Of a stretch of 57,049 bases of DNA, positions 27,813-36,174 are shown in pieces; the stretch's first letter is position 1; each line of letters begins with the position of its first letter. The stretch is taken from assembly GCA_000990005.1 (NCBI GenBank), contig LBPF01000006.1, forward strand, positions 97,615 to 154,663, given 5' to 3'. Under the pieces are notes generated by a model. It did not search any database and was not told the origin of the DNA. It saw only the letters and a list, made by a program, of their open reading frames with translations. A program made the position numbers and the translations under genes. Source of the DNA: Candidatus Woesebacteria bacterium GW2011_GWB1_33_38. GTDB taxonomy: Bacteria > Patescibacteriota > Microgenomatia > UBA8517.

Positions 27813-28040
27813 TCATTTATTTTTAAGAATTTTTCTAACACCTTCAGTTAAAATTGCACCCTTTTTAGTCCATGACTCAAACTTTTTTTTATCAATATCT
27901 AACTTTTTGAGCTTCGGGTTATAAGTTCCTAAGACTTCCAAATTTTTGCCATCAACTTTGGATCTGGTTGTTCCAGCAATTATTCTATAAAAGGCATTAT
28001 TTTTTGTCCCCATTCTTGCGAGTTTTATTGATACTGACAT
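27813..28040 (-). CDS. rpsP: 30S ribosomal protein S16
   Basis: A 75-residue ribosomal protein. SIKLARMGTKNNAFYRIIAG is the S16 opening, with VLGTYNP and the WTKKGA region following. Length is normal for the short S16 type. It is cotranscribed between rnc and khpA. Confidence 0.96.
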   Translation of the reverse strand: MSVSIKLARMGTKNNAFYRIIAGTTRSKVDGKNLEVLGTYNPKLKKLDIDKKKFESWTKKGAILTEGVRKILKNK

Positions 28041-28048
28041 AGTTCATT

Positions 28049-28711
28049 CTATTTTACCATGCTTTTAAGTGCACTGGTAGCCGCATTTTGTTCAGCTTCA
28101 GATTTACTTTTCCCCGTTCCCTGTGCTTGCTGTTTACCATCTATTACCACTTCAATCCTAAAAATTTTATTATGATCTGGTCCGACATCAGAAAGTACCT
28201 GATATTTAGGAGCTTGGAGTCCTTTGGCCTGAACAATTTCCTGAAGTAGACTTTTTGGGTCTTTTAAAGATGAACTTGCCTTGGTTTCTGCGTCAATTAA
28301 AATATTTTCAATTATGAATTTTTCCGCTGCTTCAAGTCCCTGATCTAAAAATAAACTTCCAATTATTGCCTCCACAGTATCTGCAAGAAGTGATGGATTA
28401 TTCCTTCCCCCTCCATCTTCTTCGCCTTTGGAAAGAAATATTTTTTCCCCAACCCCTATTTTAATGGCTAAATTTGCCAAATTTTTAGTATTTACAAGAT
28501 TTGCTCTTAGAGACGTTAGGTATCCTTCTTCTTTGTCAGGATACATATTATAAATTTCTTTTGAAACAACAAATTCTAAAATGGCGTCGCCTAAAAATTC
28601 TAGGCGTTCATTTGTGCCTCTTATCCCTATGTTTTCATTAACCCACGATCTATGGGTTAATGCTTGTTCAAATAAATTATTATTTTTGTATTGTTTTTGT
28701 AAGTTCATCAT
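28049..28711 (-). CDS. rnc: ribonuclease III
   Basis: A 220-residue double-strand-specific endoribonuclease that matures rRNA and mRNA. The catalytic signature is NERLEFLGDAILEF (about residues 37-50), with the second acidic pair in LLADTVEAIIGSL. The dsRNA-binding domain occupies residues 150-220, with PKSLLQEIVQAKG and KSKSEAEQNAA. The start lies within the end of nusB (32-nt overlap); a downstream Met at 28708 is equally possible. Confidence 0.96.
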   Translation of the reverse strand: MMNLQKQYKNNNLFEQALTHRSWVNENIGIRGTNERLEFLGDAILEFVVSKEIYNMYPDKEEGYLTSLRANLVNTKNLANLAIKIGVGEKIFLSKGEEDGGGRNNPSLLADTVEAIIGSLFLDQGLEAAEKFIIENILIDAETKASSSLKDPKSLLQEIVQAKGLQAPKYQVLSDVGPDHNKIFRIEVVIDGKQQAQGTGKSKSEAEQNAATSALKSMVK

Positions 28712-29048
28712 ATACCGTTCCTAAAACTCCATTAACAAATGATCCTGAGGATTCACTCCCGAATTCTTTTGCAAGTTCTACCGCTTCGTCAATAATCACT
28801 TTTGGTGGTGTGTCTTTATTTTTAAGCTCATAAATTGCCAAATGAAGAATAGCTAGGTCGATTTTATTTATTTTATCAATCGGCCAAGTTGGTGCTGAAT
28901 CAACAATTATTTTATTTAGTTTTTTTACCTGTTTTAAAATGTTTTTAACAAGCTCTGGTAAATTTTTCTGATGCGTGAAGCTTTCAGCAAACAAAACTTT
29001 GATAGCTATCCTTCGTTTTAAATGTCTGGGGTCAGTCGCAGTCTTCAT
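28680..29048 (-). CDS. nusB: transcription antitermination factor NusB
   Basis: A 122-residue all-helical antitermination factor that binds boxA RNA with S10 in rRNA transcription. RRIAIKVLFAESF is the N-terminal arginine-rich helix, IDKINKIDLAILHLAIYEL and VIIDEAVELAKEFGSESSGSF the C-terminal signature. It is preceded by rpmF (3-nt gap) and overlaps rnc by 32 nt. Confidence 0.94.
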   Translation of the reverse strand: MKTATDPRHLKRRIAIKVLFAESFTHQKNLPELVKNILKQVKKLNKIIVDSAPTWPIDKINKIDLAILHLAIYELKNKDTPPKVIIDEAVELAKEFGSESSGSFVNGVLGTVYDELTKTIQK

Positions 29049-29051
29049 AAC

Positions 29052-29231
29052 TTATTTACCACGCAGTGGCAAGCTTCGCTTATAAGATCCACAGTGTGGA
29101 CATGATTTGTGTGGTTCTTTTAATTTTCCGCAACTTTGACATTTTGAAATAGCAGATACAGAAGCTTTAAAGGTACTTCTTCTTTGCGCAGTCCTTCCAT
29201 GACTGTGTTTTTTCTTTGGTAATGGGGCCAT
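29052..29231 (-). CDS. rpmF: 50S ribosomal protein L32
   Basis: A 59-residue ribosomal protein, read directly from the minus strand. MAPLPKKKHSHGRTAQRRS is the L32 opening, and a zinc ribbon CQSC-x10-CPHC follows (Cys31, 34, 44, 47). The C-terminus is GSYKRSLPLRGK. It sits between recG and nusB, 3 nt ahead of nusB. Confidence 0.95.
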   Translation of the reverse strand: MAPLPKKKHSHGRTAQRRSTFKASVSAISKCQSCGKLKEPHKSCPHCGSYKRSLPLRGK

Positions 29232-29239
29232 ATTTTCAA

Positions 29240-31159
29240 TTATACATTGTTCACTGCTTCTGTTGCAAGCTTAATTAATTTGGTGTCTGACCAATCGGCA
29301 ATTTTTAAATTTCCAAAACCACTTTGTTTTATTCCCAAAACATCTCCAGCTCCACGAAGTTTAAAATCTAGTTCTGCCAGTTCAAAACCTGAAGAAGTTT
29401 TTGTTAAGGTCGTTAATCGATGAATTGCTTTTCCGGATTCGTTTTCGGTAAACAATAAACAATATGATTCTTTATCTCCCCTACCAACACGACCCCGAAG
29501 TTGATGCAGTTGTGCGAGTCCAAACCTATCTGCCCCCTCAATTAACATAATTGTTGCATTGGGAACATCAATTCCAACCTCTACAACAGGAGTTGAAACT
29601 AAAATATCAATCTTTTGATTTTTAAAATCGCTTAAAATTTGGTTTTTTTCTTTTTCTTTTAGTTTTCCATGTAACAGCCCCAACTTTAAACTTTTAAATT
29701 TTAACTTTAAACTCCCGAATTCTTTTTTAACAGACCTAACATTTTTTAATGTTTCTGTGTCTGATTCTTCAACTAAGGGACAAATAATAAAGCACTGTGA
29801 ACCGTGTTGTATCATTTGTTCACTGATCCATTCATATGCCTTCTCACGCTTTTCGTTTGGAACAAGCCATGTTTTAATTTTAGGCCTGTTTTCAGGAATC
29901 TCATCTAAGATTGATAAATCCATATCTGAAAATAAAGTTTGTGCTATGGTTCTTGGTATTGGAGTTGCGGTCATTGTCAGCCTATTTGGATTTTTGTTTT
30001 TTAAGAAATCAATTTGTTTAACACCAAACTTATGCTGTTCATCAATTATTGCTAAGCCAACGTTTGTAAATTCCTTAATCTTATTAATTAAAGCATGAGT
30101 ACCAATATAGATATCGGTTTTACCTAATTCTTTTTTAACACTTGATCCTGTTATTAAAGCGATTCTAATAGTTAACTTTTCGAATAACTTTTTATAGGTT
30201 TCATAATGCTGATTAGCTAAAATTTGAGTCGGAGCAAGTAAAATTGTTTGGTAACCATTCAAAAATGTTACAAATGAAGCAATAACGGCAACTACCGTTT
30301 TTCCACTTCCTACGTCTCCCTGTAGAAGTCTATTCATTGGAGTATCTTTCCTTAGCTCCTTAAAAATTTCAGTAACTACTTTCTTCTGCGAGGAAGTTAA
30401 TTTAAAAGGAAGGCTTTCAATAAATTCATTTACAGGTTTATTGTCAATTTCTAATTTAATGCTTTTCTTTTTTAATAATTTATTCTTTCTTTCTTTTGCT
30501 GAGATCAAGAGATTGTAAAACTCATTAAAAGCTAATCTTTTTTTGGCCTCTTCTGCTTCCTCTGAGTCACGAGGAAAGTGGATCTTGTGGATTGCATCAT
30601 CAAAATCCAAAAGTCCATGTTTATCTTTTAAAAATTCAAATATCTCTATCCTATCAAGAGCATATTTAATTCTTGCCTTAAGCCATTTATTTGTAAGCCC
30701 TGCTGTTTGTGGATAAACACCAATAATTTTCCCTGTATGAACGGATTCGTGTTCATAGTCCATCTTTTCATACTGAGGTGAAAAGAAAGCAATCTTTCGA
30801 TTAAACCAAGACGCTTTTCCAGAAATTATTACTTTAGTTCCTGGGATGAGCATTCTTGCCAGGTAAAATTGATTAAACCAAATTATATTAATTCTTCCAG
30901 TGTCATCTTCAAGTGTTCCCATCTGCATTAATTTGCCGGACTTTGTAGGCTGATTTTTGATTGAAGTAATTTCCCCAAAAACCGAAATTAATTCGTCAGG
31001 TTTAATATCTTTTATCTTAGTAAACTTACTAAAATCTAGATATCTATTAGGAATATGATGAAGCAAGTCTGAGATTGTTATAATCTCAAGTCTTTTAAGT
31101 TTTTTTTCAAAACTAGGACCGACAAAGGGAAGTGTGGAAACTGAATCAGTAAGATTCAT
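29240..31159 (-). CDS. recG: ATP-dependent DNA helicase RecG
   Basis: A 639-residue branch-migration helicase that remodels stalled forks. The N-terminal wedge (OB) domain lies around residues 60-150. Helicase motif I is GDVGSGKTVVA, motif II DEQH (IIDEQHKFG), motif III MTATPIPRT, and motif VI QLRGRVGRGD. The C-terminal RGAGDVLGIKQSGF is the RecG tail. It is about 50 residues shorter than E. coli RecG, mainly at the N-terminus. It lies between the 33-residue protein gene and rpmF in one operon. Confidence 0.95.
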   Translation of the reverse strand: MNLTDSVSTLPFVGPSFEKKLKRLEIITISDLLHHIPNRYLDFSKFTKIKDIKPDELISVFGEITSIKNQPTKSGKLMQMGTLEDDTGRINIIWFNQFYLARMLIPGTKVIISGKASWFNRKIAFFSPQYEKMDYEHESVHTGKIIGVYPQTAGLTNKWLKARIKYALDRIEIFEFLKDKHGLLDFDDAIHKIHFPRDSEEAEEAKKRLAFNEFYNLLISAKERKNKLLKKKSIKLEIDNKPVNEFIESLPFKLTSSQKKVVTEIFKELRKDTPMNRLLQGDVGSGKTVVAVIASFVTFLNGYQTILLAPTQILANQHYETYKKLFEKLTIRIALITGSSVKKELGKTDIYIGTHALINKIKEFTNVGLAIIDEQHKFGVKQIDFLKNKNPNRLTMTATPIPRTIAQTLFSDMDLSILDEIPENRPKIKTWLVPNEKREKAYEWISEQMIQHGSQCFIICPLVEESDTETLKNVRSVKKEFGSLKLKFKSLKLGLLHGKLKEKEKNQILSDFKNQKIDILVSTPVVEVGIDVPNATIMLIEGADRFGLAQLHQLRGRVGRGDKESYCLLFTENESGKAIHRLTTLTKTSSGFELAELDFKLRGAGDVLGIKQSGFGNLKIADWSDTKLIKLATEAVNNV

Positions 31160-31162
31160 AAA

Positions 31163-31264
31163 TTATAAAAAAGCAATGAACGGTAATATTGACCCGGCTA
31201 AAAGTGCAAGGCCAGCTAATATTGCCAAAATTGTAAATATTTTTCTTTGTTTTCTGGTGATCAT
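31163..31264 (-). CDS. 33-aa single-pass membrane protein
   Basis: A very short gene found by direct reading: MITRKQRKIFTILAIL, then AGLALLAGSILPFIAFL. Its ATG overlaps the tyrS stop as ATGA (31261-31264), and it ends 4 nt ahead of the recG start, so it is translationally coupled to tyrS. A basic N-terminus followed by one hydrophobic helix is all that can be seen. Function unknown. Confidence 0.6.
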   Translation of the reverse strand: MITRKQRKIFTILAILAGLALLAGSILPFIAFL

Positions 31265-32415
31265 ATTAGTGTACCAAATATCTTTTTACCGATTTTAACT
31301 TTGTCCCCTTTTTTTATTTTGTAATTTAAATCCGTTACAACATCTCCATTAATTTTTATTGCACCTTGTTGAATTAATCTTTTGGCATCAGATAACGATT
31401 TTAAGCTCGTGTAAGGTGCAATTGTTTCACTAAGTGATTTAAAAAGTTTAATCTCCAAACTAAATTCCGGCTCTTTCTTTGAAAAAGTTTTATCAAATTT
31501 ATTTGCAGATTTTAAAGCTATTTTTTCACCCCAGAGAAGTTTAACTACTTCATAAGCCAATTTCTTTTTCCACAACATGGGATCATTTTTAATTTTTGAT
31601 TCAACTCCAGTTAAATCAATTTCTGTCAAAAGTTCAAAACTGAGATAGATTACTTCGTCCGGAAAAGACATAATTCCTGCATAAAAATCTTCAGGTTTTG
31701 AGTCTAAGAAAAGTGCGTTACCTGTTGTTTTTCCGACTTTTTTACCTTCGCTGTCGATTAAAAGTTTTGTAGTCAATACATGTTTTTCTTTATTTTTAAA
31801 AACTTTGATCAAAGTTCTTCCTATCATCATATTAAAAAGTTGGTCATTACCTCCTATCTCGAGATCAACATCCATAACAACCGAATCGTATCCTTGGGCT
31901 ATCGGATAAAGAAGTTCGTGAAGGAAAATTGGCTCTTTCTTTTTAAGTCTTTCTTGAAACATATCTCTCTCAATGAGTTGTTGATATGTAACTTTGGAAG
32001 TAATCTCAATTAAATCTTTAAAAGAAATTTTGTCAGACCATTTGGAGTTAAATATGATTTTAACAGGATTGGTTCCTGTGGTTTCAAGAAGCATTGCAAT
32101 TTGTTTTTTCCAGGCCCTTGCATTTTTTAGAACTTCTTCCCTAGTTAATTGCTTCCTTGTTGCTAGTTTGTCAGTCGGGTCTCCGATCATGCCCGTAAAA
32201 TCTCCAACTAAGAAGATTACTTCATGACCCAGTTTTTGGAATTGTCTTAATTTCATTAGGCCAACAAAATTACCCAAATGGAGTGATGGTGCAGAGGGAT
32301 CAAATCCTTGATAAAGTTTAATTTTTCGCTTGGCCATCAATTGCGCCAAGCCTTTTTTATCAGGTAAAACCTGTTGCACTCCCCTGGTTAAAATTTCATC
32401 TATTGTTAAGTTCAT
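31261..32415 (-). CDS. tyrS: tyrosyl-tRNA synthetase
   Basis: A 384-residue class I aminoacyl-tRNA synthetase that charges tRNA-Tyr. HIGH-type motif HLGN follows PSAPSL. The KMSKS-type motif is KVGKTTG, as in TyrRS of Bacillus type. The C-terminal S4 RNA-binding domain (residues 315-384) starts at SLSDAKRLIQQGAIKING. YDSVVMDVDLEIGGNDQLFN is the tyrosine-binding region. It is the first gene of the minus-strand operon that runs to khpA. Confidence 0.96.
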   Translation of the reverse strand: MNLTIDEILTRGVQQVLPDKKGLAQLMAKRKIKLYQGFDPSAPSLHLGNFVGLMKLRQFQKLGHEVIFLVGDFTGMIGDPTDKLATRKQLTREEVLKNARAWKKQIAMLLETTGTNPVKIIFNSKWSDKISFKDLIEITSKVTYQQLIERDMFQERLKKKEPIFLHELLYPIAQGYDSVVMDVDLEIGGNDQLFNMMIGRTLIKVFKNKEKHVLTTKLLIDSEGKKVGKTTGNALFLDSKPEDFYAGIMSFPDEVIYLSFELLTEIDLTGVESKIKNDPMLWKKKLAYEVVKLLWGEKIALKSANKFDKTFSKKEPEFSLEIKLFKSLSETIAPYTSLKSLSDAKRLIQQGAIKINGDVVTDLNYKIKKGDKVKIGKKIFGTLI

Positions 32416-32472
32416 GTTCGTTTAAGTATATAACTATAAAACCGCTTTATCTAGGATATGTTAAAATAAATT

Positions 32473-33006
32473 ATGAAAATTATAGATTTATCACAGTCTA
32501 TTTTTGATGGAATGGATGTTTATCCTGGGGATCCAGAAGTTCATATTCAACAAATTCATAATTTGGACAAAGAGGGTTGGAGGCTTAGATACTTACAACT
32601 ATCATCGCACATAGGAACTCATGCAGACGCTTTTGCGCATATGGATGAGAACGGTACAACTATCGATAATATCCCACTCGAGAAATATATTGGTAAAACT
32701 TTACTAGTTAAGATAGATGATGAATTTCCCAAAAATGTAGGTTTAGCTTTCAAAGAAGATAAATTAGATTTAAGTTTGTTTGGAAAATTAAAAGAAGCAG
32801 AACCATTATTTGTTGTAGTCGGAAATACTGCTGAGTTTGATGTTGAACTAGAAAGAAAATTATTGCAATCAGGAATACTAACAATTACAGATTTAGTAAA
32901 CATGGATGAATTGCCCCAGGGTAAAGAATTCATGTTTTATGGTGTTCCACTTAAAATTAAAGATGGAGATGGTTCCCCTATTAGAGCTTTTGCAATCTTA
33001 GATTAA
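32473..33006 (+). CDS. cyclase-family metal hydrolase (arylformamidase-like)
   Basis: A 177-residue protein of the cyclase/kynurenine formamidase superfamily. The metal-binding signature HxGTHxDxxxH is seen in SSHIGTHADAFAHM. The opening IIDLSQSIFDGMDVYPGDP is typical. The C-terminal half has the usual MDELPQGKEFMFYGVPLKI. Hydrolysis of an amide or ester is expected, but the substrate is unknown and no tryptophan-degradation genes are nearby. It is a single gene divergent from tyrS. Confidence 0.85.
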   Translation: MKIIDLSQSIFDGMDVYPGDPEVHIQQIHNLDKEGWRLRYLQLSSHIGTHADAFAHMDENGTTIDNIPLEKYIGKTLLVKIDDEFPKNVGLAFKEDKLDLSLFGKLKEAEPLFVVVGNTAEFDVELERKLLQSGILTITDLVNMDELPQGKEFMFYGVPLKIKDGDGSPIRAFAILD

Positions 33007-33060
33007 CTTAAAGAGTTGGATAATTGTCAAATTTTTTAGTTATTTGTAGTAACATTAAGT

Positions 33061-33480
33061 ATGCCCAGTTTAAAAAAAGAGATTTATTTAATTTATAAAA
33101 AAGTAAGAACAATTAAGAGTCCCGCTATAAAACAAAAAGTGATTTTTAATAGATATGGTTGGATTCATTTATCATTTGACAGTAGAGGTCACAGAAGATC
33201 CTCAAGGGATAGAAGGCTTAGATTCAACCTATTTAGATATTCGCATGAGGTGGTTAGAAATTCAAAACACATTATTAAAGAAACTGAAGGGACAATAAAA
33301 TCAAAACGAGGTAAAGAAAGGTCTGTAAAATACTATGAAATTGCAAGTATATGTAACGACGGAAAAAATCATATAACGGTTATCATTAGAAAAATAGAAG
33401 ACGGAAACTATCACTTTTGGAGTATACGAAGAACTAGTACTAAAACCAAAAAAGCCCTCAAAGAAGAGGGACTTTTTTAG
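33061..33480 (+). CDS. possible BECR-fold nuclease/toxin-like protein, copy 1
   Basis: A 139-residue protein. The core VIFNRYGWIHLSFDSRGHR, the long basic stretch, and the final HITVIIRKIEDGNYHFWSI resemble the small nuclease-like families of the Barnase-EndoU-colicin E5/D-RelE (BECR) fold. The second copy is at 52338-52751 (VIVRQIGNGNKHFWSVI). No antitoxin gene is adjacent. The end of the coding sequence (KKALKEEGLF) lies inside the terminator hairpin. The function is inferred. Confidence 0.5.
   Translation: MPSLKKEIYLIYKKVRTIKSPAIKQKVIFNRYGWIHLSFDSRGHRRSSRDRRLRFNLFRYSHEVVRNSKHIIKETEGTIKSKRGKERSVKYYEIASICNDGKNHITVIIRKIEDGNYHFWSIRRTSTKTKKALKEEGLF
33448..33478 (+). terminator. intrinsic terminator inside the 3' end of the BECR-like gene
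   Basis: AAAAAAGCCCTC pairs with GAGGG-A-CTTTTTT (one bulged A), loop AAAGAA, with six Ts at the end. The hairpin is the last ten codons of the gene. Confidence 0.75.
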
Positions 33481-33639
33481 TGTGCCTGCTTTTCCAGCGT
33501 AGAATTCTTAGCTAGTTACGGGAATTACCCTACAAGCACATCTATATAGTATTAAAATAATACCTCTTTGTCAAATTTTGTATCAGTCAACTACATCTTT
33601 TTATGTAAAAGTAATTTAATATATGTTAATATAGTTCAT

Positions 33640-36174
33640 ATGTGGAGGGAGAGAAGAAGAAAACTAATTGGACTTCAAAAATCTAGAAATATTGCAAAGT
33701 TTGCCAAATTTGGTTTTCTGGGAATAGTTTTATTGTTTGTTTCACTGATTTTAATACTCCCCCTTCTTGCTTTTACACTTCCCTCCCCCGACAAAGTTGT
33801 TAGACGTGAAGGATTTTCAACTAAAATTTTAGATAGAAATGGTAAACCTCTATATGATATTTTTGAAAATGAACGAAGAACTCCAATTAAAATTAGCGAT
33901 GTACCACTTTATTTAAAACAGGCAACAATTGCAATTGAAGATAAAAATTTTTACAATCACCAAGGCTTTGATATTTTAGGTACAATTAGAGGCTTATCAA
34001 GAGTTTTCACCCGAGGTTATGCCCAAGGCGGTTCAACTTTAACTCAACAATTGGTTAAAAATGTTTTACTCACCTCAGAAAGATCGGTGTGGAGAAAAGT
34101 TAAAGAGTTTATTTTGGCGGTTCAGATTGAAAGGAAATACACAAAAGATGAGATTTTACAAATGTATTTAAATGAAGCTCCTTATGGCGGAAATGCCCGA
34201 GGTGTTGAAACTGCCTCTGAAATTTATTTTGGTAAATCTTCCAAAGATTTAAATTTATTAGAGTCTGCAATTTTATCGGGTCTTCCTCAATCTCCATCGA
34301 GATATTCGCCATATTCATCTACACCCAAGGCCTATATTGATAGAACCACCGATGTTTTGCGTAGAATGAAAGAGGACGGGTTTATAACTAAGGATCAAGA
34401 ACAAGCGGCACTTTCTGAACTCGCTGATGTAAAGTTTCAAACTAAAGGATCTTCATTTAAAGCACCTCATTTTGTCCAGTATGTTCAAAAAATTCTTGAA
34501 GATAGGTATGGAGAAAAAGTAGTTGAACAAGGAGGACTAAAAGTTACAACAACCTTAGATTTGGAGCTACAAGAAAAGGCACAAATCATAGTAGCTGATG
34601 AAATTACCAAGGTTGAAAAACAAAGGATTACAAATGGTGGTGCTATCGTAGTGGATCCACAAACTGGTGAGATATTGTCAATGGTTGGAAGTAAAAGATT
34701 TGACGACCCTGATTATGACGGACAAGTTAATGTAACAGTTGCCCTCCGTCAACCTGGATCATCTTTTAAACCGTTTACTTATGTGACTGCTTTTAAAGAA
34801 GGTTACACTCCATCAACTATGATTATGGATGTTCAAACAACTTTTCCTGGAGGAGAAGGGCAACCTGATTATAATCCTGTAAATTATGACGGAAAATATA
34901 GAGGCCCAGTACAACTAAGGTATGCATTGGGAAATTCATTAAATATCCCCGCTGTTAAATTAATTGCTCTAGTTGGCATTAAAGATGTGTTAGAAACTGC
35001 CTACAGTATGGGGTTAAATTCCCTACCTCCAACAAGTGAGACACTAAGAAGAGTTGGCCTTTCATTAACTTTAGGTGGCGGTGAAGTTAGGCTTTTGGAA
35101 TTAACTACAAGTTATTCAGCTTTCTTTAATGGTGGATATAAATTAGATCCGATTTCAATATTAAAAGTTGAAGATAGTAATGGAAAAGTTTTAGAGGAAC
35201 ATAAACAAAAGAAGGGTAAACAAGTTATAACTTCCGAACAAGCTTTTTTAATTAGTAACATACTTTCAGACAACAACGCAAGAAGCGAGGTTTTTGGAAC
35301 AAATTCATTACTTAATGTTCCTGGTCGTCAAACGGCAGTCAAAACTGGTACAACAAACGACAAACGTGATAATTGGACAGTTGGAGGAACTCCTCAGAGA
35401 GCCGTTGGGGTCTGGGTTGGGAACAACGATAATTCACCCATGTTGAATGTTGCCTCGGGTGTTTCTGGGGCGTCTCCAATTTGGAGGAAAGTTTTAATGG
35501 AATCTCTATCGGGATTTGATCCTGTAGGTTTTGAATCGCCAAGTGGAATTCAGACTGTCGAGGTTGATAGTTTTTCAGGTAAACTTGCCCATGATGGTTT
35601 TACATCACGATCTGAGTTTTTTGACAAAAGTAGTTTACCTACCGGGGATGATATACATGTCAAATTAAAAATTTGTAAAAATGAGGAGAAACTGGCAACT
35701 CCTGCTGATGTCGCTGGTAATAATTATGATGAGAAAGAATATTATAAAATTGTGGAAGAAGATCCTGTTTCCACTGATGGTAAAAACAGATGGCAGGAAG
35801 CAATATTAAATTGGATCAATGGAGCTGGAGATGATAGATATAGACCTCCATCTGAATTTTGCGGAACTGCAAATCCCTTAAGTGTCGAGTGGGCTAATCC
35901 AATTGACAGAGTAACTGTTTCTAATACTTTTCCAGTTAAAATAAAGGCAACATCTACTTCTGGTATTTCCTTAATTGAGATATATGCAGATGGAGTCAAG
36001 GTAAGGTCTTTTGACAGCCTGCCGTATGAAGGTGAAATTAGTCTAAGTGATGGTGTACATAAACTACAGGTTAAAGGAAGAGATAAAGATAATCATGAAA
36101 CTGAACATACAATTACAGTTGGGGTAAATGTTCCTTGGGATTCTAATTTATCTACACCCTCCCCTACACCTTGA
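33640..36174 (+). CDS. class A penicillin-binding protein (PBP1A type)
   Basis: An 844-residue bifunctional peptidoglycan synthase. After one transmembrane helix (about residues 20-45), the GT51 transglycosylase has IEDKNFYNHQGFD, GGSTLTQQLVKN and LQMYLNEAPYGG. The transpeptidase has SxxK in PGSSFKP, SxN in GNSLN and KTGT in VKTGTTNDKRDNW. An Ig-like C-terminal domain follows near NPLSVEWANPIDRVTV. The start at 33640 (MWRERRRK) has a natural basic leader; the ORF upstream from 33568 looks non-coding. Its presence implies a peptidoglycan wall. It overlaps the convergent pheT by 11 nt. Confidence 0.94.
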   Translation: MWRERRRKLIGLQKSRNIAKFAKFGFLGIVLLFVSLILILPLLAFTLPSPDKVVRREGFSTKILDRNGKPLYDIFENERRTPIKISDVPLYLKQATIAIEDKNFYNHQGFDILGTIRGLSRVFTRGYAQGGSTLTQQLVKNVLLTSERSVWRKVKEFILAVQIERKYTKDEILQMYLNEAPYGGNARGVETASEIYFGKSSKDLNLLESAILSGLPQSPSRYSPYSSTPKAYIDRTTDVLRRMKEDGFITKDQEQAALSELADVKFQTKGSSFKAPHFVQYVQKILEDRYGEKVVEQGGLKVTTTLDLELQEKAQIIVADEITKVEKQRITNGGAIVVDPQTGEILSMVGSKRFDDPDYDGQVNVTVALRQPGSSFKPFTYVTAFKEGYTPSTMIMDVQTTFPGGEGQPDYNPVNYDGKYRGPVQLRYALGNSLNIPAVKLIALVGIKDVLETAYSMGLNSLPPTSETLRRVGLSLTLGGGEVRLLELTTSYSAFFNGGYKLDPISILKVEDSNGKVLEEHKQKKGKQVITSEQAFLISNILSDNNARSEVFGTNSLLNVPGRQTAVKTGTTNDKRDNWTVGGTPQRAVGVWVGNNDNSPMLNVASGVSGASPIWRKVLMESLSGFDPVGFESPSGIQTVEVDSFSGKLAHDGFTSRSEFFDKSSLPTGDDIHVKLKICKNEEKLATPADVAGNNYDEKEYYKIVEEDPVSTDGKNRWQEAILNWINGAGDDRYRPPSEFCGTANPLSVEWANPIDRVTVSNTFPVKIKATSTSGISLIEIYADGVKVRSFDSLPYEGEISLSDGVHKLQVKGRDKDNHETEHTITVGVNVPWDSNLSTPSPTP

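Noticed and set aside
36164-36174. PBP/pheT overlap as regulatory antisense
   Set aside because: An 11-nt convergent overlap is ordinary in compact genomes.
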